From Mycolicibacterium xanthum (lineage in GTDB: Bacteria > Actinomycetota > Actinomycetes > Mycobacteriales > Mycobacteriaceae): a stretch of DNA of 64,000 nt. The stretch lies in contig NZ_JAIFZS010000001.1 of the NCBI RefSeq assembly GCF_019710635.1, positions 418,390 to 482,389 of the forward strand, written 5' to 3'. A program made the position numbers and the translations under genes. Positions 8,973 through 17,828 of this stretch are shown piece after piece (the first letter of the stretch is position 1; each line of letters starts with the position of its first letter). The notes beneath the pieces were generated by a model that was not told where the DNA came from, did no database searches, and saw nothing but the letters and a program-made list of their open reading frames with translations.

Positions 8973-10367
8973 GTGAGCACGCCGGCGGTGGTGATCGCCG
9001 CGCCGGCGTCCGGCAGCGGCAAGACCACCGTGGCCACCGGCCTGATCGGCGCGCTGCGCCGGTCGGGCAGCCGGGTGGCGCCGTTCAAGGTCGGTCCCGA
9101 CTTCATCGACCCCGGCTACCACGCGCTGGCCGCGGGCCGGCCGGGCCGCAACCTGGACCCGGTGCTGGTCGGCGACGCGCTGATCGGCCCGCTGTACCGG
9201 CATGGCAGCGACGACGCCGACATCGTCGTCGTCGAGGGTGTGATGGGGTTGTTCGACGGCCGCATCGGCGCCGCCGCCACCGGCACCGCCCGAGGCTCCA
9301 CCGCGCACGTCGCCGCGCTGCTGGGTGCACCCGTCGTCCTCGTGGTCGACGCGCGCGGGCAGAGCCACAGTGTGGCGGCGCTGCTGCACGGTTTCGCCAC
9401 CTTCGACCACAGCGTCCGCATCGCCGGGGTGATCCTCAACCGGGTCGGGTCGGCCCGCCACGACGACGTGCTGCGCCAGGCCTGCGAGCAGGCCGGGGTG
9501 CCGGTGCTGGGATCGATTCCGCGCGCCGACGAACTGAGCGTCCCATCGCGACATCTGGGTCTGGTGACCGCCGTCGAGCACGGGCGGCTGGCCGGCGCGG
9601 CCGTCGACGCGATGACCTCGCTGGTCGCCCGCCATGTCGACCTGGCCGCGGTCCAGCGGGCGGCCGCGGCGCGGGTCGGCGACGGCGCGTGGAGCCCGGC
9701 CTCGGCCGACCCGATCAGCGGCCCGGTCACCGTCGCGCTGGCCGCGGGCAAGGCGTTCAGCTTCGGCTACCCGGAGCACGCCGAGCTGTTGCGCGGAGCG
9801 GGGGCCACGGTCGCGGAGTTCGATCCGCTGGCCGATCCGCTGCCCGCCGACGCGGCCGCCCTGGTGCTGCCAGGCGGATTCCCCGAGCAGTACGGTCCCG
9901 AACTGTCGGCCAACGACGGCGTGCGCGGGCAGATCAGGGCGCTGGCCGAGCGCGGAGCGCCGGTGCACGCCGAGTGTGCGGGGCTGACCTATCTGGTCGA
10001 CGATCTCGACGGTCATCCGATGTGCGGGGTGCTGAGCGGGTCCGCCACGTTCACCGACACGCTGACGCTGGGCTACCGGGATGCCGTCGCGGTCACCGAC
10101 TCCCCGCTGCACGCCATCGGTGAGCGTGTGGTCGGCCACGAGTTCCACCGCACCACCGTGCGATTCGGCTCCGGCCGGCAGCCCGCGTGGCGCTATTCGG
10201 GCCGGGCGGGGGAGATCGTCCAGGACGGCGCGGTGCGCGCCGGCGTGCACGCCGGCTACCTGCACACCCATGCCGCTGCACATCCCGAGGCGATCGCCCG
10301 GTTCGTCGCGACCGCCGCCTCGACCACTAGGCTCGCCCGGTGCCGCGCACGCGAGGAGCAGAAATGA
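8973..10367 (+). CDS. cobB: Cobyrinate a,c-diamide synthase
   Basis: Glutamine- and ATP-dependent amidation of cobyrinic acid in adenosylcobalamin synthesis; 464 aa. The N-terminal DTBS-like ATPase domain starts with APASGSGKTTVATGL (about residues 5-19) and has VVVEGVMGLFDG (about 83-94). The C-terminal class I glutamine amidotransferase domain includes LVLPGGFPEQYG (about 299-310), nucleophile Cys in HAECAGL (about 335-341) and HTHAAAHP near the end. The GTG start follows AACGAGG. Its last codons (RAREEQK) are encoded by the first unit of a 28-bp tandem repeat, so the true C-terminus has been remodelled by the repeat. Confidence 0.93.
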   Translation: MSTPAVVIAAPASGSGKTTVATGLIGALRRSGSRVAPFKVGPDFIDPGYHALAAGRPGRNLDPVLVGDALIGPLYRHGSDDADIVVVEGVMGLFDGRIGAAATGTARGSTAHVAALLGAPVVLVVDARGQSHSVAALLHGFATFDHSVRIAGVILNRVGSARHDDVLRQACEQAGVPVLGSIPRADELSVPSRHLGLVTAVEHGRLAGAAVDAMTSLVARHVDLAAVQRAAAARVGDGAWSPASADPISGPVTVALAAGKAFSFGYPEHAELLRGAGATVAEFDPLADPLPADAAALVLPGGFPEQYGPELSANDGVRGQIRALAERGAPVHAECAGLTYLVDDLDGHPMCGVLSGSATFTDTLTLGYRDAVAVTDSPLHAIGERVVGHEFHRTTVRFGSGRQPAWRYSGRAGEIVQDGAVRAGVHAGYLHTHAAAHPEAIARFVATAASTTRLARCRAREEQK

Positions 10368-10447
10368 CGGCCGCGCACGCGAGGAGCAGAAATGACGGCC
10401 GCGCACGCGAGGAGCAGAAATGACGGCCGCGCACGCGAGGAGCAAGA
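10342..10447 (+). repeat. 28-bp tandem repeat (four copies) with internal RBS and ATGA at the cobB-cysG junction
   Basis: Units start at 10342, 10370, 10398 and 10426; the last is truncated at the cysG GTG (10448). Each unit contains GCGCACGCGAGGAGCAGAAA followed by TGACG, that is, an AGGAG Shine-Dalgarno followed by an ATGA stop/start overlap. The cobB stop lies in unit 1. An internal ATG opens a 19-codon ORF ending in a later unit. This is the layout of a MIRU-type element coupling two genes. Confidence 0.88.
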
Positions 10448-11647
10448 GTGACTTCTGAGAACGCGTATCTGGCCGGCCTGCGCCTGACGGGCAAGAAGGT
10501 CGTCGTCGTCGGTGGCGGCACCGTGGCACAACGCCGCCTGCCCCTGCTCATGGCCAGCGGCGCCGACGTGCACGTCATCTCCCGCCACGCCACCCCTGCC
10601 GTCGAGGGGATGGACGGCATCACGCTGACGCTGCGCGAGTTCCGCGAGGGCGACCTGGACGACGCGTGGTATGTGATCGCCGCGACCGACGATCCCGGTG
10701 TCAACGCCGCCGTCGTCGCCGAAGCCGAGCGCGGGCGCATCTTCTGCGTGCGGGCCGACTCGGCCAGGGACGGGACCGCGGTCACCCCGGCGTCCTTCGA
10801 GTACGAGGGCCTGGCCGTCGGGGTGCTGGCGGGTGGCGAGCACCGCCGGTCCGCGGCGATCCGATCGGCGATCCACGAGGCGTTCCAGCAAGGTGTCATA
10901 GGCGCCGAGGCGCCCGGTGTGGTCCGTGGTGGTGTCGCGCTGGTCGGCGGCGGTCCCGGCGATCCGGAGCTGATCACCGTGCGCGGCCGGCGGCTGCTGG
11001 CACACGCCGACGTCGTCGTCGCCGACCGGCTGGCCCCGCAGGAACTGCTCGCCGAGTTGTCGCCGGATGTCGAGGTCATCGATGCCGCCAAGATTCCGTA
11101 CGGCCGCGCGATGGCGCAGGACGCGATCAACGAGGTGCTGATCGACCGGGCCAGGGCGGGCAAGTTCGTGGTGCGCCTCAAAGGCGGCGACCCGTTCGTG
11201 TTCGCCCGAGGCTACGAAGAGGTCGTCGCGTGCGCCGAAGCCGGTATTCCGGTCACCGTCGTACCCGGTGTGACCAGCGCCATAGCGGTTCCGGCGCTGG
11301 CCGGCGTCCCGGTCACCCATCGCGGCATGACGCATGAGTTCGTGGTGGTCAGCGGCCATGTTGCGCCCGGGCATCCCGAATCGTTAGTGAATTGGGATGC
11401 GCTGGCCGCGATGAACGGCACAGTTGTTTTGCTGATGGCGGTCGAGCGGATCGAGCTTTTCGCCAAAGCATTGCAGAAAGGCGGTCGACCTGCGGATACG
11501 CCGGTACTTGTGGTCCAGCACGGCAGCACGGCGGGACAAAGGACTTTGCGGTCGACCCTTGCGGATGCGCCGGAACGCATCCGTTCCGAGGGCATTCGGC
11601 CCCCGGCGATCATCGTCATAGGGCCGGTCGCGGGCTTCGCCGCTTAA
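10448..11647 (+). CDS. cysG: Siroheme synthase-like uroporphyrinogen-III C-methyltransferase with precorrin-2 dehydrogenase domain
   Basis: A 399-aa two-domain enzyme at the siroheme/cobalamin branch. The N-terminal SirC-like domain (about residues 1-150) has an NAD motif VVVVGGGTVAQRRLPLL. The C-terminal SAM-dependent methyltransferase domain starts at VALVGGGPGDPELITVRG (about 160-177) and contains VVRLKGGDPFVFARG (about 241-255), VVPGVTSA and PVTHRG, all CobA/SUMT signatures. It is shorter than enterobacterial CysG (457 aa), as in other mycobacteria. The GTG start directly follows the last 28-bp repeat, whose GAGGAGC serves as RBS. Confidence 0.92.
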   Translation: MTSENAYLAGLRLTGKKVVVVGGGTVAQRRLPLLMASGADVHVISRHATPAVEGMDGITLTLREFREGDLDDAWYVIAATDDPGVNAAVVAEAERGRIFCVRADSARDGTAVTPASFEYEGLAVGVLAGGEHRRSAAIRSAIHEAFQQGVIGAEAPGVVRGGVALVGGGPGDPELITVRGRRLLAHADVVVADRLAPQELLAELSPDVEVIDAAKIPYGRAMAQDAINEVLIDRARAGKFVVRLKGGDPFVFARGYEEVVACAEAGIPVTVVPGVTSAIAVPALAGVPVTHRGMTHEFVVVSGHVAPGHPESLVNWDALAAMNGTVVLLMAVERIELFAKALQKGGRPADTPVLVVQHGSTAGQRTLRSTLADAPERIRSEGIRPPAIIVIGPVAGFAA

Positions 11648-11666
11648 AGGATTCTTAAGATTACTG

Positions 11667-11672
11667 TAAGGT
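11667..11672 (+). promoter_or_regulatory. -10 box TAAGGT upstream of efpA, predicted leaderless
   Basis: TAAGGT is followed by 8 nt and the efpA ATG (11681), with no RBS. The 35-nt spacer after cysG is locally AT-rich, marking a new promoter rather than read-through only. Confidence 0.55.
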
Positions 11673-11680
11673 AACCCGTT

Positions 11681-13288
11681 ATGACGGCTCTCAACGATGC
11701 GGAGCGTGCCGCCATCCATCGTGACGAAGAAGTCCAGGGGCAACGGCGCTCGGACCGGGCGCTGCCCGCGCGGGTGTCCGCCGGTGGTCGCGGTGCTGAC
11801 GTGCCGCTGCCCGGCAAGTCGCCGGCCGCCTGGTGGCCATCGCGGCGTTTCATCGCGGCGGTCATCGCCATCGGCGGCATGCAGCTGCTGGCCACCATGG
11901 ACAGCACCATCGCCATCGTGGCGCTGCCGAAGATCCAGGACGAGCTGAGCCTGTCCGACGCCGGCCGGAGCTGGGTGATCACCGCCTACGTGCTGACGTT
12001 CGGCGGACTGATGCTGCTGGGCGGTCGGCTCGGCGACACCATCGGCCGCAAGCGCACCTTTATCGTGGGCGTCGCGCTGTTCACCATCGCGTCGGTGCTG
12101 TGCGGGATCGCCTGGGATGAGGCGACCTTGGTGGTCGCGCGGCTGCTGCAGGGCGTCGGCGCGGCGATCGCGTCGCCCACCGCTCTGGCGCTGATCGCGA
12201 CGACCTTCCCGAAGGGCCCGGCGCGCAACGCGGCGACAGCGGTGTTCGCCGCGATGACCGGTGTCGGTTCGGTGATGGGCCTGGTCGTAGGCGGTGCGCT
12301 GACCGAGGTGTCGTGGCGGCTGGCGTTCCTGGTGAACGTGCCGATCGGCCTGCTGATGATCTACCTGGCCCGCAAGACGCTGCGGGAGACCAACCGTGAG
12401 CGGTTGAAGCTGGACGCCGCGGGCGCGTTGCTCGCCACGATGGGCTGCACCGCCGCGGTGTTCGCGTTCTCGATGGGGCCCGAGCAGGGCTGGGTCTCGC
12501 CGGTGACGTTGGGTTCCGGGGCGGCCGCATTGGCCTGCCTGGGCGCCTTCCTGTGGGTCGAACGCACCGCGGAGAACCCCGTCGTGCCGTTCAGCCTGTT
12601 CCACGACCGCAACCGGGTCGCCACGTTCGCGGCGATCTTCCTGGCGGGCGGGGTGATGTTCACGCTGACGGTGCTGATCGGGCTGTATGTGCAGGACATC
12701 ATGGGCTACAGCGCACTGCGGGCCGGCATCGGTTTCATCCCGTTCGTGATCGCGCTCGGGATCGGTCTGGGGCTGGCTTCGGCGCTGGTGTCGAAGTTCC
12801 CGCCGCGGGTGCTGGTGATCGGCGGTGGAGTGCTGGTGCTCGGGGCCATGGTCTACGGCTCGACGCTGGACGCCGGCATTCCGTACTTCCCGAACCTGGT
12901 GCTGCCGATCGTGGTCGGCGGCTTCGGTATCGGCATGATCGTGGTGCCGCTGATGATCTCCGCCATCGCCGGTGTCGGCTTCGATCAGATCGGCCCGGTG
13001 TCGGCGATCGCGTTGATGCTGCAGAACCTGGGCGGCCCGGTCGTGCTGGCGGTCATCCAGGCGGTGATCACCTCGCGCACGCTGTACCTGGGCGGCACCA
13101 ACGGCCCGGTCAAGGACATGAACCCGGTACAGCTGCACGCGCTGGACCAGGGCTACACCTACGGTCTGCTGTGGGTGGCCGCGGTGGCCGTCGTGGTCGG
13201 CGGTGCCGCGCTGTTCATCGGCTACACGGCCGAACAGGTGGCCCACGCCCAGGAAGTCAAGGACGCGATCGACGCCGGAGAGCTGTAG
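11681..13288 (+). CDS. efpA: MFS drug efflux transporter EfpA (14-TM, QacA/EmrB family)
   Basis: Integral membrane proton-driven efflux pump of the DHA2 type; in M. tuberculosis EfpA is a conserved, drug-inducible transporter. Length is 535 aa (M. tuberculosis 530). A hydrophilic, variable N-terminal 45 residues precedes the first helix (FIAAVIAIGGMQLLATMDST). MFS motifs: GGRLGDTIGRKRTF (motif A, about residues 112-125), RLLQGVGAAIASP, and motif C-like GVGSVMGLVVGGALTEVSWR (about 204-223). The C-terminus KDAIDAGEL is typical. A second, closely similar pump follows at 13399. Confidence 0.93.
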   Translation: MTALNDAERAAIHRDEEVQGQRRSDRALPARVSAGGRGADVPLPGKSPAAWWPSRRFIAAVIAIGGMQLLATMDSTIAIVALPKIQDELSLSDAGRSWVITAYVLTFGGLMLLGGRLGDTIGRKRTFIVGVALFTIASVLCGIAWDEATLVVARLLQGVGAAIASPTALALIATTFPKGPARNAATAVFAAMTGVGSVMGLVVGGALTEVSWRLAFLVNVPIGLLMIYLARKTLRETNRERLKLDAAGALLATMGCTAAVFAFSMGPEQGWVSPVTLGSGAAALACLGAFLWVERTAENPVVPFSLFHDRNRVATFAAIFLAGGVMFTLTVLIGLYVQDIMGYSALRAGIGFIPFVIALGIGLGLASALVSKFPPRVLVIGGGVLVLGAMVYGSTLDAGIPYFPNLVLPIVVGGFGIGMIVVPLMISAIAGVGFDQIGPVSAIALMLQNLGGPVVLAVIQAVITSRTLYLGGTNGPVKDMNPVQLHALDQGYTYGLLWVAAVAVVVGGAALFIGYTAEQVAHAQEVKDAIDAGEL

Positions 13289-13384
13289 AGCTCGACATCG
13301 GGCTCCTGCGAGCCCCAGCCCCAAGCGATTTCGGCGTGATATTCGTCGCTCACCGTCGATAATCACACCGACATCGCCACTCGG

Positions 13385-13390
13385 TAGGGT
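13385..13390 (+). promoter_or_regulatory. -10 box TAGGGT upstream of the efpA paralogue, predicted leaderless
   Basis: TAGGGT, then 8 nt, then ATG (13399), without an RBS. The box and spacer nearly match those of the hydrolase-mtr promoter at 4256. Confidence 0.55.
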
Positions 13391-13398
13391 GGCTGTCC

Positions 13399-14880
13399 AT
13401 GTCATCCGAGCGCGCGGCGACGCCGCTGTCGTCCTCGGTGCTCGGCGTCGCGATCGTCGCGATCACCGGTATGCAGCTGATGGCCACGCTGGACGGCACC
13501 ATCGTGATCGTCGCGTTGCCCCGGATGCAGGCCGAGCTGGATCTCTCCGACGTGGCCAAGAGCTGGGTCATCACCGCCTACGTGCTGGCGTTCGGCGGTC
13601 TGCTGCTGCTGGGCGGCCGTATCGGCGACGCGATCGGGCACAAACGCGCATTCCTGTCCGGCGTCGGCACCTTCACCATCGCTTCGCTGGTGTGCGGTGT
13701 GGCCACCGACGGGATCACGCTGATCGTGGCGCGCGCCGTGCAGGGTGTGGGGGCCGCGGTGGCGGCGCCGACCGGGCTGGCGCTGATCGCGACGACGTAC
13801 GCGGTCGGTCACGCGCGTAACCGCGCCCTGGCGGTGTCGGCGGCGATGCAGGCCACCGGTTCGGTGCTGGGCCTGGTGCTCGGCGGTGCGCTGACCGTCG
13901 TCTCCTGGCGGCTGGCGTTCCTGATCAACGTTCCCATCGGCATCGTCATCGTCACCACCGCGGTGCTCAGCCTCGCCGAGACCCACCACGAACGCCTCAA
14001 ACTGGACGTCACCGGCGCGCTGCTGGCAACCCTGGGTTGTACATCGGCGGTCATGCTGTTCACCCAGGGCCCCGCGCGCGGCTGGGTGGACCCGTTCGTC
14101 ATCGGCGCGGGCGTCGCCGCCGCGGTGTTCTTCCTGGCGTTCCTGATCGTGGAGCGCTCCGCGGAGCACCCGATCGTTCCGCTGGCGGTGTTCGACAACC
14201 GCAACCGGGTGATGACGTTCGTCTCGCTGTTCCTCGCGGGTGGGGTGATGCTGACCGCGACCGTGATGATCGGGCTCTACGTGCAGGACGTGATGGGTTA
14301 CTCCGCGCTGCGGGCGGGGGTGTGCTTCATCCCGTTCGCCCTCGCGCTGGGCGCGGGGACGATCATGGCGGCGCGGATCGCCCCGCACGTCGCACCCCGC
14401 TGGCTCGTCATCGCCGCCGGGATGCTGGTGGTCGGCGCGATGCTCTACGGCTCCACCCTCAACCGCGGTGTCCCGTACTTCCCGGATCTGGCCATGCCCC
14501 TGGTGGTGGGCGGCTTCGGCATCGGGGTGATCTCGGTGGTCCTGCCGCTGTGCGCGGTCGCCGACGTGGGCCCCCGCGAGATCGGACCGGTCTCGTCGAT
14601 CACGCTGATGGTGCAGAACCTGGGCGGCCCGATCGTGCTGGTGGTCATCCAGGCGGTGCAGGTGTCGCGCACCCTGTATCTGGGGGGCGCGACCGGGCCG
14701 GTGGCCGCGATGACGCCCGCCCAACTCGATGCGCTGGACGCCGGCTACACCTACTCGCTGTTGTGGGTGGCCGCGGTCGCGGTGCTGGTCGGGTTGCCGG
14801 CGTTGTTCATCCGGTTCACCGCGCGCGAGATCGCCACCGCGCAGCACACCCGCGAGGCGGTGGAGGCCGGTGAGTTGTAG
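13399..14880 (+). CDS. Second EfpA-like MFS efflux transporter (tandem paralogue)
   Basis: A 493-aa DHA2-type transporter that parallels EfpA block by block: GMQLMATLDGTIVIVALPRMQ, KSWVITAYVLAFGGLLLLGGRIGDAIGHKRAF, RAVQGVGAAVAAPTGLALI, and a C-terminal half containing VQNLGGPIVLVVIQAV, RTLYLGG and VEAGEL. It lacks the 45-residue hydrophilic N-terminal extension of EfpA. Its own promoter lies in the 110-nt gap. A local duplication of efpA is inferred. Substrate specificity cannot be read from the sequence. The next gene, proS, has its own promoter. Confidence 0.88.
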   Translation: MSSERAATPLSSSVLGVAIVAITGMQLMATLDGTIVIVALPRMQAELDLSDVAKSWVITAYVLAFGGLLLLGGRIGDAIGHKRAFLSGVGTFTIASLVCGVATDGITLIVARAVQGVGAAVAAPTGLALIATTYAVGHARNRALAVSAAMQATGSVLGLVLGGALTVVSWRLAFLINVPIGIVIVTTAVLSLAETHHERLKLDVTGALLATLGCTSAVMLFTQGPARGWVDPFVIGAGVAAAVFFLAFLIVERSAEHPIVPLAVFDNRNRVMTFVSLFLAGGVMLTATVMIGLYVQDVMGYSALRAGVCFIPFALALGAGTIMAARIAPHVAPRWLVIAAGMLVVGAMLYGSTLNRGVPYFPDLAMPLVVGGFGIGVISVVLPLCAVADVGPREIGPVSSITLMVQNLGGPIVLVVIQAVQVSRTLYLGGATGPVAAMTPAQLDALDAGYTYSLLWVAAVAVLVGLPALFIRFTAREIATAQHTREAVEAGEL

Positions 14881-14893
14881 CCGCACCGGTAAG

Positions 14894-14899
14894 TAAGGT
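14894..14899 (+). promoter_or_regulatory. -10 box TAAGGT upstream of proS, predicted leaderless
   Basis: TAAGGT, 8 nt, then GTG (14908). The start codon has no Shine-Dalgarno sequence. Same geometry as efpA. Confidence 0.5.
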
Positions 14900-14907
14900 G
14901 GTCGGCT

Positions 14908-16662
14908 GTGATCACCCGCATGTCCGAGCTGTTCCTGCGTACCCTGCGAGACGATCCGGCCGACGCCGAGGTGCCCAGCCACAAGCTGCTGATCCGGGCC
15001 GGCTACGTGCGCCCGATCGGGCCGGGCCTGTACAGCTGGCTGCCGCTGGGGCTGCGGGTGCTGCGCAAGATCGAGAAGGTCGTGCGCGACGAGATGATCG
15101 GCATCGGGGGCCAGGAGATCCTGTTCCCGGCGTTGCTCCCGCGCGCGCCCTACGAGACGACGAACCGCTGGACCGAGTACGGCGACAACCTGTTCCGCCT
15201 GCAGGACCGCCGCGGTAACGACTACCTGCTCGGCCCCACCCACGAGGAGCTGTTCACCCTGACGGTGAAGGGGGAGTACTCCTCTTACAAGGACTTCCCG
15301 CTGCTGTTGTTCCAGATCCAGACCAAGTACCGCGACGAGGCCCGTCCGCGGGCGGGCATCCTGCGCGGGCGCGAGTTCATCATGAAGGACTCGTATTCGT
15401 TCGACGTCGACGACGACGGGCTGAAGAAGGTCTACCAACACCACCGCGAGGCCTATCAGCGGATCTTCGATCGGCTCGGGGTCCGCTACGTCATCGTCTC
15501 CGCCGTGTCCGGCGCGATGGGCGGCAGCGCTTCCGAGGAGTTCCTGGCCGAGAGCGAGGTCGGCGAGGACACGTTCGTGCGCTGCCTGCAATCGGGCTAT
15601 GCGGCCAACGTCGAAGCGGTGCTCACCGCGGTGCCGCCGTCGATCCCGATCGACGGTCAGCCCGAGGCCACGGTGTACGACACGCCCGACGCCCCGACCA
15701 TCGCCGCGCTGGTGGACTGGGCCAACGCCGCGACCCTGCCCGAGTTCGGTGGCCGCGAGGTGGTGGCCGCCGACACGCTGAAGATCGTGCTGCTCAAGGT
15801 GCGCGAGCCCGACGGCGACTGGGAGCTGCTGGCCGTCGGCGTCCCCGGTGACCGCGAGGTCGACGAGAAACGGCTGGGCGCCGCACTCGAACCGGCCGAG
15901 CACGCGCTGCTCGACGACGCCGACTTCGCCGCCAACCCGTTCCTGGTGAAGGGTTACGTCGGTCCGAGGGCCCTGCTGGCCAACGGTGTTCGGTATCTGG
16001 TCGATCCGCGGGTGGTGGACGGAACGTCGTGGATCACCGGTGCCGACGAGCCGCACAGACATGTGGTCGGTTTGGTGGCCGGGCGCGACTTCACCCCCGA
16101 CGGCACCATCGAGGCCGCCGACGTACGCGACGGGGATCCGTCGCCCGATGGTGCCGGGCCGCTGGTGTCGGCGCGCGGCATCGAGATCGGTCACATCTTC
16201 CAGCTGGGCCGCAAGTACACCGACGCATTCACCGCCGACGTGCTCGGCGAGGACGGCAAGCCGGTCCGGTTGACCATGGGCTCCTATGGGATCGGGGTCT
16301 CCCGGCTGGTGGCGGTCATCGCCGAACAGCACCACGACCAGCTCGGTCTGCGCTGGCCCGCGACGGTGTCACCGTTCGACGCGCACCTGGTGATAGCCAA
16401 CAAGGACGCCCAGGCGCGTGCGGGAGCCCTCGAGCTGGCCGACGAGCTCGACCGGCTGGGCATCGAGGTGCTGCTGGACGACCGGCAGGCCTCGCCGGGG
16501 GTCAAGTTCAAGGACGCGGAGCTGTTGGGCGTGCCCCGGATCGTGGTGGTGGGCCGCGGCTGGGCCGACGGGGTGGTCGAGCTGCGGGACCGGTTCAGCG
16601 GCGAGACGCGCGAGATCCCGGTCGGTACAGCGGCGACCGACATCGCCGCGGCGCTCGGCTGA
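14908..16662 (+). CDS. proS: Prolyl-tRNA synthetase (bacterial type, with editing insertion)
   Basis: Charges tRNA-Pro with proline in the cytoplasm; 584 aa. Class II motif 1 region [27 protein letters not shown] (in parts, about residues 28-54), motif 2 [25 protein letters not shown] (about 138-162, given in part), and motif 3 [14 protein letters not shown] (about 455-468). The insertion between motifs 2 and 3 (about 220-400) is the YbaK-like domain that deacylates Ala-tRNA-Pro. The anticodon-binding domain is C-terminal. A downstream Met (MSELFLRTL) lies four codons in and is a possible alternative start. Confidence 0.95.
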   Translation: MITRMSELFLRTLRDDPADAEVPSHKLLIRAGYVRPIGPGLYSWLPLGLRVLRKIEKVVRDEMIGIGGQEILFPALLPRAPYETTNRWTEYGDNLFRLQDRRGNDYLLGPTHEELFTLTVKGEYSSYKDFPLLLFQIQTKYRDEARPRAGILRGREFIMKDSYSFDVDDDGLKKVYQHHREAYQRIFDRLGVRYVIVSAVSGAMGGSASEEFLAESEVGEDTFVRCLQSGYAANVEAVLTAVPPSIPIDGQPEATVYDTPDAPTIAALVDWANAATLPEFGGREVVAADTLKIVLLKVREPDGDWELLAVGVPGDREVDEKRLGAALEPAEHALLDDADFAANPFLVKGYVGPRALLANGVRYLVDPRVVDGTSWITGADEPHRHVVGLVAGRDFTPDGTIEAADVRDGDPSPDGAGPLVSARGIEIGHIFQLGRKYTDAFTADVLGEDGKPVRLTMGSYGIGVSRLVAVIAEQHHDQLGLRWPATVSPFDAHLVIANKDAQARAGALELADELDRLGIEVLLDDRQASPGVKFKDAELLGVPRIVVVGRGWADGVVELRDRFSGETREIPVGTAATDIAAALG

Positions 16663-16671
16663 CCCGGCCGG

Positions 16672-17142
16672 TCACTCCGATCCGCCGGGGAACGCCACGG
16701 TGGTCTGTGTCCGACCGAACAGGCGCCGCCACCGCGCCGCCATCACCGCGCACTCGGTGAGCGCGGTGACCCCGAAAGCCCGCACGTTCTGATCGGTTGC
16801 CTGCTCCACGACCGCCCGCCAGGCCACCGCCGCGTCCTGCTCCATCCCGACAGCCAGCTCGAAGGCCCCGGCGGGGTCGTCGACCTCGGCGGGCAGCTGA
16901 TAGCCGGCCGCGGGCAGCGGGACCTCGGCGCCGCGCTCCTCGAGCAGGGCGATGGCCGCTTCCCGGCGCGCACGGTGCTGGGCCATCGCGTCGGAGACCA
17001 GATAGTTGACCTCCGGCGTCGAATGCGCCGACACCAACCCGTACCCGTAGATGGTGGCGTGCTCGGTGGCCACCGCGTCGAACAGCGCCCCGTCGGCCGG
17101 GTCGCCCGGGCGGTTCGGGTCCCGGGGCTCCGGTGAGGTCAC
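16672..17142 (-). CDS. Ferritin-like domain protein (DUF4439 type)
   Basis: A 156-aa alpha-helical protein with a ferritin-like helical bundle (ATEHATIYGYGLVSAH, HRARREAAIALLEERGAEVPLPAAGY, MEQDAAVAWRAVVEQA). It corresponds to the conserved alanine-rich gene beside proS in M. tuberculosis. No metal-binding role is established; Glu/His pairs are present but not diagnostic. The GTG start (17142) overlaps the stop of the upstream lipoprotein gene by 4 nt (GTGA). It is convergent with proS, with only 9 nt between stops. Confidence 0.72.
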   Translation of the reverse strand: MTSPEPRDPNRPGDPADGALFDAVATEHATIYGYGLVSAHSTPEVNYLVSDAMAQHRARREAAIALLEERGAEVPLPAAGYQLPAEVDDPAGAFELAVGMEQDAAVAWRAVVEQATDQNVRAFGVTALTECAVMAARWRRLFGRTQTTVAFPGGSE

Positions 17143-17672
17143 CGCTTCCCCCCGACCGGCACCAGCGCCACGGCGTAGGCCGATGTGCAGGCCGCCGCGA
17201 TCGACGCGAGCAACCCGGCCCGGTAACCCGACAGCGCGGTCGCCGCGGTGGTGGCGCTGTCGGCGGAGACGCGCAGCGCCCCGATCACGTCGTCGACGGT
17301 GGGCGCGGGTGCCGCGACCGCCGAGGTCGTCGTGGTGGTGCTCGCGACGACGCTGGTCGAGGGCGCCGGCCGACCCGTGAGCCGGACGATCTCGTCGGCC
17401 AGCGCATCGGCGTGCGCAGAGCGTTCGGCGGCCACCGTATTCAGCGTCGCGGCGATCGGACCGCGGGTGGTCGCGGCGGTCCGGGCGGCGAGTTCGCTGT
17501 CCGCGCGCGCCCGGTCGAGCGCGGTGGTCAGGTCGTCGAGGTCCGGGGGTGGTGGTTGGGTGCCGCACCCCGCCGAGGTCGCTGCGGTCACCCCGAGCGC
17601 GGCGATCGCGCTCGCGCCGACGAGCAGGCGTCGGCGGCTGACGGTCGGCTGGCGGCGCGGCACGTGTGCCAT
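17139..17672 (-). CDS. Tat-type lipoprotein with ferritin-like helical domain
   Basis: A 177-aa secreted lipoprotein candidate. The N-terminus has a twin-arginine motif SRRRLLVG (about residues 12-19), a hydrophobic stretch, and lipobox TSAGC (Cys about 36). The mature part is Ala/Thr-rich and helical (DLTTALDRARADSELAARTA, AERSAHADALADEIVRLTG), with a Thr/Ser-rich linker STTTTTSAVAAPAP. I chose ATG 17672 because the signal begins there; upstream codons are open but unlike a signal peptide. It is co-transcribed with the ferritin-like gene. Function is unknown. Confidence 0.75.
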   Translation of the reverse strand: MAHVPRRQPTVSRRRLLVGASAIAALGVTAATSAGCGTQPPPPDLDDLTTALDRARADSELAARTAATTRGPIAATLNTVAAERSAHADALADEIVRLTGRPAPSTSVVASTTTTTSAVAAPAPTVDDVIGALRVSADSATTAATALSGYRAGLLASIAAACTSAYAVALVPVGGKR

Positions 17673-17754
17673 CCTGCCATTGCCGGGTGGCCGGCCGGGG
17701 AAGCCCTGTTCGGGTCCTCGGCTCTTTTCGTCGATTGGCCCGGTGGCGCTGGCG

Positions 17755-17760
17755 TATCGT
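17755..17760 (+). promoter_or_regulatory. -10 box TATCGT for the rimP-nusA operon
   Basis: TATCGT lies about 69 nt upstream of the rimP GTG, in the divergent gap with the lipoprotein gene. The transcript would carry a leader of about 60 nt with ACGAGGAG before the start. Confidence 0.4.
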
Positions 17761-17828
17761 GGTGACTCAGGTTCGCGGGGTTCAGCGTGCGAACCGAGGT
17801 CCGGACAACTCAAGACGAGGAGCTCGCC

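Noticed and set aside
11655..11680. IdeR box upstream of efpA (TAAGGTAACC)
   Set aside because: It lacks the GGCTAAC core and the outer symmetry; it is better explained as a TAAGGT -10 box.
13402..16335. Very long minus-strand open frame opposite the efpA paralogue and proS
   Set aside because: It is antisense to two clear genes, is Arg/His/Gln-rich with no recognisable domain, and is explained by high GC3 codon bias removing stop codons from the opposite strand.
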